Of a DNA stretch of 64,000 nucleotides, positions 8,352-16,568 are shown one piece after another. The stretch is from Bog-159 sp963709155 (GTDB taxonomy: Bacteria; Acidobacteriota; Terriglobia; Bryobacterales; Bryobacteraceae), in assembly GCA_963709155.1 (NCBI GenBank), contig CAVPVD010000007.1, forward strand, positions 1,364,001 to 1,428,000. Direction: 5' to 3'. The first letter of the stretch is position 1. The number at the start of each line of letters is the position of its first letter. The notes below the pieces were generated by a model. That model did not search any database. It was not told the DNA's origin and saw only the letters and a program-made list of their open reading frames with translations. Position numbers and translations under genes: made by a program.

Positions 8352-9248
8352 TTATTGCACCGCGGGCCAAAGCCGAATAAACCAAAACTTGCCTTCTCGA
8401 TCCTCGACCTGAACGTGCGTCCCACCATCCATCGTGATGGAGCTACGCTTGCCGTCTTCGTATTCGACGGAGGCTTCGAGGTTCCAAAAGTTCGCTTCCG
8501 ACCAGATGATGCTGCCGGCGGCGAACCAGAAAACGCCGAGCCAGGCCTTGCGCACTTCGTCGCGGATTTGCGGCGGCGTGAGCCTGGGATCGTAGTGCAG
8601 CACTCGGATCCATTTCACCTTGCCTCCCACAAAGGATTCAACCGTCAGGTAATGGTCAAAGGAAACCATCGGGAAGGATTCCCATTCGGATCGCCGGTCG
8701 AGTGACGGCCCGGACCAGCAGGGCGGCAGATCCACGGCGTTGTCCGGTTTGAAGTCTGCTGGCGGCGGCTTGGGAACTGGGCGATAGACGTTGCCCGTTT
8801 GTTGCGGTTCAATGACAATCTGCTCCGGTTTCAGATCGCCAACCAGTGCGGCGGCCGGCGGCGGCTGCGGATTCTTCATGGTCATGGGCGGGCAGGATTC
8901 AAAAACCATGTCGCCCAGATCTATGTCTTGGCCGCTGATGGTATCGACGGTCTTGGGAGGCGTCTTTCTTCCGCGGTCCGCCAGGCCAATCCGGTACTTG
9001 TGGCCGGGTAGCGCGGTAAACGTGAAGCGGCCATCCCGACCCGCGACGGCGACTACGTCCTTCGCCGGGCCGTCAGAGTCGAGAGGTGTCATGCGCACGC
9101 CGTAGCTGACCGGCGTGCCATCGGGAAATACAAGGCGTCCCGAGATGCGCACCGATCCCGCGGGTTTGTCCGTGGTCTGCGCAAACACCGCGAGAGGGAG
9201 CCAGATAGCCACGATGGCGGCCACGGACGCGGGCGCGGTCTGCATCAA
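8352..9248 (-). CDS. Secreted protein with a carboxypeptidase-regulatory-like domain
   Basis: A signal peptide (SVAAIVAIWLPLAVFAQ) is followed by a carboxypeptidase-D regulatory-like or CnaB-like beta sandwich (about residues 30-115: SGRLVFPDGTPV, GRDGRFTFTALPGHKYRIG). The remaining 180 residues are not recognised. They include WDLPP-like and tryptophan-rich stretches and a C-terminal SSITMDGGTHVQVEDREGKFW segment that looks like another beta domain. It is the first gene of a two-gene operon with the FHA-GAF-sigma54 activator, so a surface or periplasmic role under that activator is plausible but unproven. Confidence 0.65.
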   Translation of the reverse strand: MMQTAPASVAAIVAIWLPLAVFAQTTDKPAGSVRISGRLVFPDGTPVSYGVRMTPLDSDGPAKDVVAVAGRDGRFTFTALPGHKYRIGLADRGRKTPPKTVDTISGQDIDLGDMVFESCPPMTMKNPQPPPAAALVGDLKPEQIVIEPQQTGNVYRPVPKPPPADFKPDNAVDLPPCWSGPSLDRRSEWESFPMVSFDHYLTVESFVGGKVKWIRVLHYDPRLTPPQIRDEVRKAWLGVFWFAAGSIIWSEANFWNLEASVEYEDGKRSSITMDGGTHVQVEDREGKFWFIRLWPAVQ

Positions 9249-9331
9249 GGTTCATGATAACGCCGGTGTCTATCGCCAGTGCCTGCGAAGCGTTTCCGTA
9301 ATGTAACCATTCGGCTGGTCGCATCGACTCT

Positions 9332-11986
9332 ATGGCGGGAGCCCTGTTGATCGCCGCATGGTTTGGAATATCGGTCCGGTCGATTGGGCACGGGGTTGCT
9401 TGGAATCCCCCACGCCGCGCCTGGCTTAACACTTGCTACGCGATCGCCACGCTGCTTGCCTTCGGGCTGCTCATTCCACAAACGGCCAAGTCCGCGGAAA
9501 CCGTGGAGGTGAGCGTGATCGTGGTGGAAACGCAGGACGAAGCCGCGGAGCTCGAGAAGGAATTGAAGGGCGGCGCCGATTTCGAAGAGCTGGCGCGGGA
9601 AAAATCGACCGATGCCACGTCCGTGGACGGAGGTTCGCTTGGGAAGGTGGACCCCGCGACCTTGCGGCCGGAGCTGCGGGACGCCTTGCGCGGGCTGCGA
9701 CCCGGCCAGCCTTCGCTTCCGGTCAAGCTGCCCTCGGGATACGCCATTTTGATCCTGAGGGCCGGCGGATCAGCCCGCCTCGACCCCTCGGCCCGCGCAC
9801 GGCAAACCGCGCTCTCGGCGGTCGGCAGCGTGCATTACGGACCCGACGTGGATGGACTGGAAGAAGCCTGGTCCGCCGTCGCGTCGATCTCGAAGCCGGA
9901 AGGCTGGGACCAGGACCCGGAATCCATTTGTGAAGTCCATAACCGCTCGTATAGCACGGTCATGGATTGGCTCAGCCACTTGCTGGACCCGGCCGATGAC
10001 GCCGGCAAGGCCAGGCTGAAGAGCTCCAGCCCGCTGGATCGGGTTCAAATGCTCGCCGCCAAAGGACAGCTTTACGCTTACCGGGGCCAAATGGCGAAAG
10101 CCGTCGATCAATGGGAGGCGGCCTACAAGCTGGCGGCGCTGGACGTGCCGCAAGCCCTGCCGGAGCTGGAGGAGTCTCTCGGAATCCTTTATCTGCATGC
10201 GTCTGAAATGGACAACGACGTTTATCGCAATCCCGGGGAACGATGCCTGTTTCCGATGGGGCCTGCTGTTCGATACCGGCTGACGGCCAATTCCGAAAAG
10301 GCCGTGCAGCATTTCCTGAAGTGCCTGGCGCAGCAGCCCGACAACCTCGAAGCGAGATGGCTGCTCAACATCGCCGAGATGACTTTGGGCAATTATCCGG
10401 CGGGAGTGCCGCGGCAGTATCTACTGGAGCCGTCCCTATTTGCATCCGCCGGAAACATCGGACGCTTCACCGACGTGGCCCACGCGGCGGGATTGGATCT
10501 GTTCGCAACGGCGTCCGGCCTGGCGGTGGACGACTTTGAGAACAATGGGCGGCTCGATGTGGTTACGTCGAGCTACGATCCCTGTGCCCGGATGCATTAC
10601 TTTCACAACAATGGCGACGGCACATTCGCGGACCGCAGCGCCGCGGCCGGGCTGAGCCACGAATTGGGCGGCCTGAATCTGATACAAGCAGACTACAACA
10701 ACGACGGGTGCCTGGATATTCTGGTTTTGCGCGGAGCCTGGGAAGAGATCGGACAGCGCAAGTCGCTGCTGCGCAATAACTGCGACGGTACCTTCACCGA
10801 TGTCACGCGACAGAGCGGTCTGGCGGTACCCGCCACGAATACACAGGCCGCGGTTTGGGCGGACATTAACAACGATGGCTTACTCGACTTATTTGTCGCC
10901 AACGAGAGTGGCCCGGCGCAGCTTTTCCTGAACAAGGGCGACGGAACGTTTCAGGATATATCGCACGCCGCGGGTATCGACCGCCCGGCTTTTTCCAAAG
11001 GAGTTGCGGCAGCCGACTACGACGGAGACGGCTACGTGGATTTCTACGTATCCAACATTGGCGGCGCCAACTTTCTGTATCACAATAATCGGGACGGCAC
11101 ATTCACCGACGTCTCCGCCGCCGCCGGCGTACCGGGGCCCGGGCGGGGCTTTGCCACGTGGTTCTTCGACTATGATAACGACGGGTGGCCCGACCTGTTT
11201 GTCACCAGTTACTATCCGTCGGTGGAAGAAAGCGTCAGGACTTACATGCGCGCGCCCCACAACGCGGAAACGCTGAAGTTATATAAGAACCTGGGGAATG
11301 GTACTTTCCGCGACGTAACCAAGGAGACGGGTCTGGACAAGGTCTTCATGCCGATGGGAGGAAACTTCGGCGATGTGGACAACGACGGGTACCCGGACAT
11401 CTATCTCGGGACGGGCAATCCATCCTATGGCTCATTGCTCCCAAATGTGCTCTTGCGCAACAACGAAGGGAAGAACTTCGTTGACATCACCACCTCTTCC
11501 GGCACGGGGGAGTTACACAAGGGCCACGGCGTGGCGATGGCCGACCTGAATAACGATGGCGCTGTGGATATTCTGACTTCGATTGGTGGGGCGGTGCCGG
11601 GAGACAGTCATACCTTCCGTCTTTTCGAAAACCCCGGCAACGGAAACGACTGGATCGAGTTGCGCCTCGTGGGCGTGAAGGCGAACCGTTCCGCCATCGG
11701 CGCGCGCATTCAGGTAACGGTGCGGAACGGCGGAAAGGGCACGCGCGAGATCTACAGTACCGTGGGCAGCCAAAGCTCTTTCGGAGGATCTCCTTTGCGG
11801 CAGCACATCGGTCTCGGCAAGTCGGCGCAAATCGAGAAGCTGGAGATACGCTGGCCGGGAAATCCGGTGGCGCAGACATTTTCCGGCGTGGCTAAGAACC
11901 GGTTTCTCGAAATCCAGGAATTCGCCACCCGGTATAAGACACTGAACTACGTCCCGTACCGGCTGGGTGGCCGCACTCGTCCGTAG
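9332..11986 (+). CDS. Parvulin-like (PpiC) plus VCBS/ASPIC-UnbV (CRTAC1) fusion protein
   Basis: An N-terminal hydrophobic region (two short segments, residues about 1-55) precedes a parvulin-type rotamase domain at about 56-145 (ADFEELAREKSTD, DGGSLGKVDP, SGYAILILR). A helical TPR-like part follows to about 370. Residues about 375-780 carry VCBS/FG-GAP calcium-binding repeats with many DxNNDG motifs (DYNNDGCLDI, DYDGDGYVDF, DLNNDGAVDI). The last 90 residues form an ASPIC/UnbV domain (IGARIQVTVRNGG, GLGKSAQIEKLEIRWPG). CRTAC1-type proteins are abundant and secreted in acidobacteria, while an N-terminal rotamase is an unusual companion. It overlaps no other gene by function. Confidence 0.8.
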   Translation: MAGALLIAAWFGISVRSIGHGVAWNPPRRAWLNTCYAIATLLAFGLLIPQTAKSAETVEVSVIVVETQDEAAELEKELKGGADFEELAREKSTDATSVDGGSLGKVDPATLRPELRDALRGLRPGQPSLPVKLPSGYAILILRAGGSARLDPSARARQTALSAVGSVHYGPDVDGLEEAWSAVASISKPEGWDQDPESICEVHNRSYSTVMDWLSHLLDPADDAGKARLKSSSPLDRVQMLAAKGQLYAYRGQMAKAVDQWEAAYKLAALDVPQALPELEESLGILYLHASEMDNDVYRNPGERCLFPMGPAVRYRLTANSEKAVQHFLKCLAQQPDNLEARWLLNIAEMTLGNYPAGVPRQYLLEPSLFASAGNIGRFTDVAHAAGLDLFATASGLAVDDFENNGRLDVVTSSYDPCARMHYFHNNGDGTFADRSAAAGLSHELGGLNLIQADYNNDGCLDILVLRGAWEEIGQRKSLLRNNCDGTFTDVTRQSGLAVPATNTQAAVWADINNDGLLDLFVANESGPAQLFLNKGDGTFQDISHAAGIDRPAFSKGVAAADYDGDGYVDFYVSNIGGANFLYHNNRDGTFTDVSAAAGVPGPGRGFATWFFDYDNDGWPDLFVTSYYPSVEESVRTYMRAPHNAETLKLYKNLGNGTFRDVTKETGLDKVFMPMGGNFGDVDNDGYPDIYLGTGNPSYGSLLPNVLLRNNEGKNFVDITTSSGTGELHKGHGVAMADLNNDGAVDILTSIGGAVPGDSHTFRLFENPGNGNDWIELRLVGVKANRSAIGARIQVTVRNGGKGTREIYSTVGSQSSFGGSPLRQHIGLGKSAQIEKLEIRWPGNPVAQTFSGVAKNRFLEIQEFATRYKTLNYVPYRLGGRTRP

Positions 11987-12022
11987 GTGGCGCTCCGGGC
12001 CATCATCGATCGCGCACCACGC

Positions 12023-12028
12023 TACAAT
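12023..12028 (+). promoter_or_regulatory. Candidate -10 element TACAAT
   Basis: TACAAT lies 11 bp before the hexosaminidase ATG at 12039, so the leader would be very short. The same hexamer precedes the gene at 48965. No convincing -35 box is seen. It lies just past the stop codon of the upstream gene. Confidence 0.4.
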
Positions 12029-12038
12029 AGCGGCGCAT

Positions 12039-13907
12039 ATGCAGACCGCCATTGTTTGCCTCACCGCGCTGACTCTTGCCCTATCGGCCGCCCCCGCCGC
12101 TGCGCTGGGACTGATTCCGCAACCTGTTTCCGTTGAGACGCATCCGGGGGCCTTCAGGCTGCATGCCGGAGTGGCCATCGTTGCGCCGCCCGGCGTTCCC
12201 GACGCGCGCCTGGCCGCGGACTATCTTGCGAAAGCGCTCGCCGCACCCACCGGATGGCAGTTGAAAGTCTCCGAATCAACCTATCCCCTGCTGCGCCATA
12301 ACGCGATTGTGCTGGGCCTCAGCGGGCAGTCTCCGGCGCCCGCCCACCCCGATGGCTACGAACTGGTGGTGACTGCGCGCGGCGTGCGCATCCAGTCCGC
12401 AACGCCGGCGGGATTGTTTTATGGCGTGCAGACTCTGCTTCAACTTCTGCCTCCGGAAATCGAAAGCGCCACGCGACGCGACGCCGCCTGGACCGTTCCC
12501 TGCGTCCACATCGTCGATTACCCGCGCTTTCAATGGCGTGGCCTGATGCTCGACGTCAGCCGCCATTTCTTCGCCAAGGAATTCGTGGAGCGGTATATCG
12601 ACCGCATGGCGCGCTACAAGATGAACGTGTTCCACTGGCACCTCACCGACGACAACGGCTGGCGCATCGAAATCAAGGGGCTCCCGCAACTGACCCAGGT
12701 GGGCGCTTGGCGGGTTCCGCGGCTGGCGCGATGGGGCAGCCGCGAAGCCCCGCGCGAAGGCGAGGCCGCCACCGATGGCGGCTTCTATACACAGGACGAT
12801 ATCCGCGAGGTGGTCGCCTACGCCCGCCGGCGCTTCGTCACCGTAGTTCCAGAGATTGAGATGCCGGGCCATTCGCTCGCCGCCCTGGCCGCCTATCCAG
12901 AAATGTCCTGCACCGGCGGCCCGTTTCAGGTGAATCCGGGTTCCAACTTCTACAACAAAATCGATAACGCGCTCTGCCCCGGAAACGAGAAAACGTTCGA
13001 GTTCATCGATAAGGTCATCGGCGAAGTAGCCCCGCTTTTCCCTTCCGAATATATTCATATTGGCGGCGACGAGTGTTTCAAGGGCTTCTGGAAAACCTGC
13101 GCGAAGTGCCAGCGGCGAATGGCCGACGAGCATCTCTCGAACGTGGAGGAGTTGCAGAGCTATCTGGTGCGGCGCGCCGAAAAAATCGTGGAAGCCAAGG
13201 GCAAAAAGCTGATCGGATGGGACGAAATCCTGGAAGGGGGCCTGGCGCCGAATGCCGCCGTGATGTCGTGGCGCGGCATGGATGGAGGCATCGCTGCCGC
13301 GAAGATGAATCACCAGGTGGTGATGACGCCCACGAACTTCGTCTACCTGGATTACTATCAGGGCGACCCGTCGCTTGAACCCAGCACCTTTGGACGGCTG
13401 CTGCTCAGCACCTGTTATCGCTTCGAGCCGACCCCGGAAGGCGTAGATTCCAAGTATATTCTGGGCGGTCAAGGCAACCTGTGGACCGAGTCCGTACCCA
13501 CTCCCCGGCATGCCGAATACATGACGTGGCCGCGGGGGCTGGCGTTGGCCGAAGTGTTCTGGTCGCCCAAGGAGAGCCGCAATTGGGACGATTTCACCTC
13601 GCGCGTCGAATCGCAATTCGCGCGTCTGGATGCCGCGCAGGTGAACTACGCGCGCACGCTGTACGATGTGTCGATGGCGCGCGCGCAGGATGCCGCCGGG
13701 AAGCCGGCTGTGCGCATGACGACCGAACTGACCGGCAGCGATATTTATTACACGTTCGATGGCACCGATCCGGACGCTTTCACGCCGAAATACGCGGGCG
13801 AGCCCGTGCCGGTTCCGGGCGACGCCTGGGTGGTGAAAGCCATTGCGTACCGCGGCGGCCACCCGTCCGGCCGTATGTTAACGCTGGCGGTAAAAGACCT
13901 CAAGTGA
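12039..13907 (+). CDS. Beta-N-acetylhexosaminidase, GH20
   Basis: The enzyme hydrolyses terminal N-acetylhexosamine from chitin oligomers, glycans or cell-wall fragments. A signal peptide (MQTAIVCLTALTLALSAAPAAA) points to periplasmic or outer location. About residues 20-145 form the GH20b domain. The catalytic barrel contains FHWHLTDDNGWRIEI and the acid pair in HIGGDECFKG at about residues 343-344. The C-terminus has a chitobiase C-terminal fold (SDIYYTFDGTDPD). ATG 12039 is chosen because it gives the signal peptide; the frame is open upstream to 11967, overlapping the previous gene. Length near 620 residues fits the family. Confidence 0.93.
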   Translation: MQTAIVCLTALTLALSAAPAAALGLIPQPVSVETHPGAFRLHAGVAIVAPPGVPDARLAADYLAKALAAPTGWQLKVSESTYPLLRHNAIVLGLSGQSPAPAHPDGYELVVTARGVRIQSATPAGLFYGVQTLLQLLPPEIESATRRDAAWTVPCVHIVDYPRFQWRGLMLDVSRHFFAKEFVERYIDRMARYKMNVFHWHLTDDNGWRIEIKGLPQLTQVGAWRVPRLARWGSREAPREGEAATDGGFYTQDDIREVVAYARRRFVTVVPEIEMPGHSLAALAAYPEMSCTGGPFQVNPGSNFYNKIDNALCPGNEKTFEFIDKVIGEVAPLFPSEYIHIGGDECFKGFWKTCAKCQRRMADEHLSNVEELQSYLVRRAEKIVEAKGKKLIGWDEILEGGLAPNAAVMSWRGMDGGIAAAKMNHQVVMTPTNFVYLDYYQGDPSLEPSTFGRLLLSTCYRFEPTPEGVDSKYILGGQGNLWTESVPTPRHAEYMTWPRGLALAEVFWSPKESRNWDDFTSRVESQFARLDAAQVNYARTLYDVSMARAQDAAGKPAVRMTTELTGSDIYYTFDGTDPDAFTPKYAGEPVPVPGDAWVVKAIAYRGGHPSGRMLTLAVKDLK

Positions 13908-13918
13908 CGACGGCCGGC

Positions 13919-13962
13919 TTGGAGGGCGGGCAATTCTGCCCGCAGCCGGCTTTCAGCCTGCT
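13919..13962. repeat. Composite hairpin element, decayed copy
   Basis: It begins TTGGAGGGCGGGC and contains GCGGGCA-ATTC-TGCCCGC (7-bp stem) followed by AGCCGGCTTTCAGCCTGCT, whose second arm carries a mismatch. It lies between two co-directional genes. Terminal GCC stretches match the copies at 33743 and 50342. Confidence 0.7.
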
Positions 13963-13994
13963 CTGGCCTGACATGCTGACCGATAATGGTCATC

Positions 13995-14675
13995 ATGCGG
14001 CGCGCCGACCGGCTCTTCCAGATTGCGCAACATCTGCGTGCGCGGCGGCTGACCACCGCCGCCCAGCTTGCCGGGTTCCTGAACGTCTCCGAGCGGACCA
14101 TTTATCGCGACATCCGCGACCTCTCGCTATCGGGCATCCCGGTGAGAGGCGCGGCGGGCGTCGGGTATTGCCTGGACCCGTCGTTCGAGCTGACGGCTCT
14201 TATGTTCACCCGGGATGAGGTGGAAGCGGTCGTGGTCGGCCTGCGAATGGTGCAGGCTTTCGGCGGTCCCCGGCTCAGGTCGGCCTCGGTTCCAGCCCTG
14301 GATAAGGTGATCCTGGCGCTGCCCAAGAACCGGCGCGCCGAGATCGACCGGCCCCAGATCTACGCGCCACTCGGCAACGCGCACCGCGGGATCGAGAAGC
14401 TGATCGAGGCCGCGGGAGCCGCCATCGACGACCATGCGATGCTGGCGCTGATTTACGTCGACGACCGCGGCCGCGAGACGCAACGCACCGTCCGCCCGTT
14501 GGCGCTGCATTTCTGGGGATCCGCCTGGACGCTGGCCGCCTGGTGCGGGCTGCGCACCGACTTCCGCAACTTTAGGCTGGATCGGGTGCGCGCCTGCGCG
14601 CGGACCGGCGCCGTGTTTGTCGACGAGCCCGGCAAGACGTTGAGCGACTACCTGCGCGCCGTTGCGGCGGAGTAA
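13995..14675 (+). CDS. HTH/WYL-domain transcriptional regulator (YafY-like)
   Basis: The N-terminal winged helix (residues about 1-60: RADRLFQIAQHL, LTTAAQLAGFLNVSERTIYRDIRDL) is the HTH_11/DeoR-like type. The C-terminal half is a WYL domain with WTLAAWCGLRTDFRNFRLDRV, in which the middle WYL residues appear as W-x-L-A-A-W-C. WYL domains bind ligands, sometimes nucleic-acid related, and regulators of this class often control DNA-damage or defence genes. The ATG at 13995 (MRRADRLF) is preferred over 13986 by family usage. Its own target is unknown; it stands between hexosaminidase and the S55-peptidase operon. Confidence 0.88.
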   Translation: MRRADRLFQIAQHLRARRLTTAAQLAGFLNVSERTIYRDIRDLSLSGIPVRGAAGVGYCLDPSFELTALMFTRDEVEAVVVGLRMVQAFGGPRLRSASVPALDKVILALPKNRRAEIDRPQIYAPLGNAHRGIEKLIEAAGAAIDDHAMLALIYVDDRGRETQRTVRPLALHFWGSAWTLAAWCGLRTDFRNFRLDRVRACARTGAVFVDEPGKTLSDYLRAVAAE

Positions 14676-14774
14676 CGGCCGGGAACCGAAAACGCTCCCC
14701 AACCGTCACTTAGGTAAGGCCTTAATGCGTACGCAGGCGTGTCCATCTGTGTTTCAATGGCCTTCCAAGGTAAA

Positions 14775-16568
14775 ATGATAACCGTGACGCGTTTCGCTGT
14801 CCCGGCGGTATTCGCCCTGGCCGCCGTTCTCCATGCCCAGACTGCGTTCTTCCCCCTGAAGGACATCAAGCCCGGCATGCACGGCATCGGCAAGACCGTT
14901 TTCTCCGGCAATCGCATCGATGAATTCCAGGTGGAAGTGCTTGGCGTGTTGGAGAATATCGGCCCCAAGCAAAACCTGATCCTGGCGCGCCTTTCGGGTG
15001 GCCCGCTGGCCGAGACCGGCGTGTTGCAGGGCATGAGCGGCAGCCCGGTTTACATCGATGGCAAGCTCGCGGGCGCGGTGGCCTTGGCATTTCCGTTCGC
15101 CAAAGAAGCGATTACCGGCATCCGTCCCATCGAGGAGATGGTGCGGGTGACCGAGGCCGGCCGCACGCCGCCGCAGACGCAAGTGGCGCACAACGAAGTC
15201 TCGCTGGCGTCGCTGTTCGCGGCGAAGGACCTGACGCGCCTGCTGCCCGGCCGATTGGAGCCCGTCACCCGCGATGCCAAGCTGCTGGACATCGCCACGC
15301 CCGTTTCCTTCTCCGGTTTCACGCGCGGCACGCTGGATGCCTTCGCTCCGCAGCTTCGCGCCGTCGGCCTGGAACCCACCCAGGGCCTCTCTTCCGGAGG
15401 TCCGTCCACCCCGCGCATGGGCGATCCTTCCACGCTGAAGCCCGGCTCCATGATCAGCGTACAACTAATGACCGGCGACCTGAGCATCGGCGCCGATGGC
15501 ACCGTCACTTACATCGACGGCAACAAAATCTACGCCTTCGGACATCGTTTTCTGGCAGTCGGTTCCACCGCGCTACCCTTCACCCGGTCCGAAGTTCTCG
15601 CCCTGCTGCCGGTGATGTCGGCATCTTTTAAGATCTCGGCGCCCAAAGAGACCATGGGTGCCATCCTGCAGGACCGCAACACCGCCATTGCCGGTGAGCT
15701 GGGGCACGCGGCGGCCATGGCTCCTGTTTCGATAACGGTTTCACGCGGCGGGAAGCGCCTCGACAGCTATCAGATGGAGATGGTGAACGATCGCTTCCTC
15801 TCGCCGCTGCTGGTGCAGATGGCCGTTTTCAATACCATCGACGCCACGGAGCGCACGGTAGGCGCTTCCAGCTTCCGGGTCACGGGCACCATCGAATTCC
15901 ATGGCTCCTCCGCGCCGCTCGAAGTGAACAATATGTACGCCGCCGACACCGGCTCCGCCATGATCGCGTCGCTTTCCACCGCCATCCCGCTGGCTTATGT
16001 GTTGCAAAGCGGATTCGATGCGCTGAACGTGAAGAAGGTGGCCCTCAATATCGAATCCTTCGACGCCAAGAAGCAGTATGAAATCGATGGCGTCTCGGTG
16101 GGGCGCCGCGAAGTCCGGGCCGGCGGCAAAGTCGAATTGACTACCACTCTGGTGGGCGAAAACGGCGAAGAAGTGCCGCGCACCATCGTTTACCAGGTTC
16201 CCGAAGGCATCACTCCGGGGCCGCTTTATTTCACGGTGGCCGACGGCATGACCACCAATCTCACGGAATTCCGCATGATCCTGGGATCCCAGCCGAAATC
16301 GATCGCGCAACTGATCTCTACCGTCAACAGTCTGCGCGCCAATACCAAGGGCTACGTGCGCGTGTGGCGGCCGGAGCCGGCTTTCCAGTTGGAGGGCGCG
16401 GACTTCCCCGACCCGCCGCCTTCTGTCGCCATGATCCTGGCCGGATCGCAGACTGCTCAGGGCAATATCACGCAGACCCGCAATTCGAAAATCGCGGAAC
16501 TCGAGTTCGGAGCCGGCGACAGCGTCATCAACGGATCGAAGACGATCCAAGTGGAAGTGAAAGAATGA
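14775..16568 (+). CDS. Secreted SpoIVB-type (S55) peptidase-domain protein
   Basis: After a signal peptide (RFAVPAVFALAAVLHAQT), the sequence FPLKDIKPGMHGIGKTVFSG through GVLQGMSGSPVYIDGKLAGAV matches the S55 peptidase domain (about residues 20-210). The GMSGSP serine is the expected nucleophile, and His in GMHGIG is a candidate partner. In Bacillus the SpoIVB homologue cleaves a sporulation regulator, but acidobacterial members are non-sporulating and of unknown role. The C-terminal 350 residues are not recognised. ATG 14775 follows a possible AAGG ribosome site; the ORF is open upstream. Its stop overlaps the next start (ATGA), so the two are translationally coupled. Confidence 0.8.
   Translation: MITVTRFAVPAVFALAAVLHAQTAFFPLKDIKPGMHGIGKTVFSGNRIDEFQVEVLGVLENIGPKQNLILARLSGGPLAETGVLQGMSGSPVYIDGKLAGAVALAFPFAKEAITGIRPIEEMVRVTEAGRTPPQTQVAHNEVSLASLFAAKDLTRLLPGRLEPVTRDAKLLDIATPVSFSGFTRGTLDAFAPQLRAVGLEPTQGLSSGGPSTPRMGDPSTLKPGSMISVQLMTGDLSIGADGTVTYIDGNKIYAFGHRFLAVGSTALPFTRSEVLALLPVMSASFKISAPKETMGAILQDRNTAIAGELGHAAAMAPVSITVSRGGKRLDSYQMEMVNDRFLSPLLVQMAVFNTIDATERTVGASSFRVTGTIEFHGSSAPLEVNNMYAADTGSAMIASLSTAIPLAYVLQSGFDALNVKKVALNIESFDAKKQYEIDGVSVGRREVRAGGKVELTTTLVGENGEEVPRTIVYQVPEGITPGPLYFTVADGMTTNLTEFRMILGSQPKSIAQLISTVNSLRANTKGYVRVWRPEPAFQLEGADFPDPPPSVAMILAGSQTAQGNITQTRNSKIAELEFGAGDSVINGSKTIQVEVKE

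Noticed and set aside
6563..9248. Sigma54 promoter before the FHA-GAF operon.
   Set aside because: I scanned 9249-9331 and saw no convincing GG-N10-GC element.
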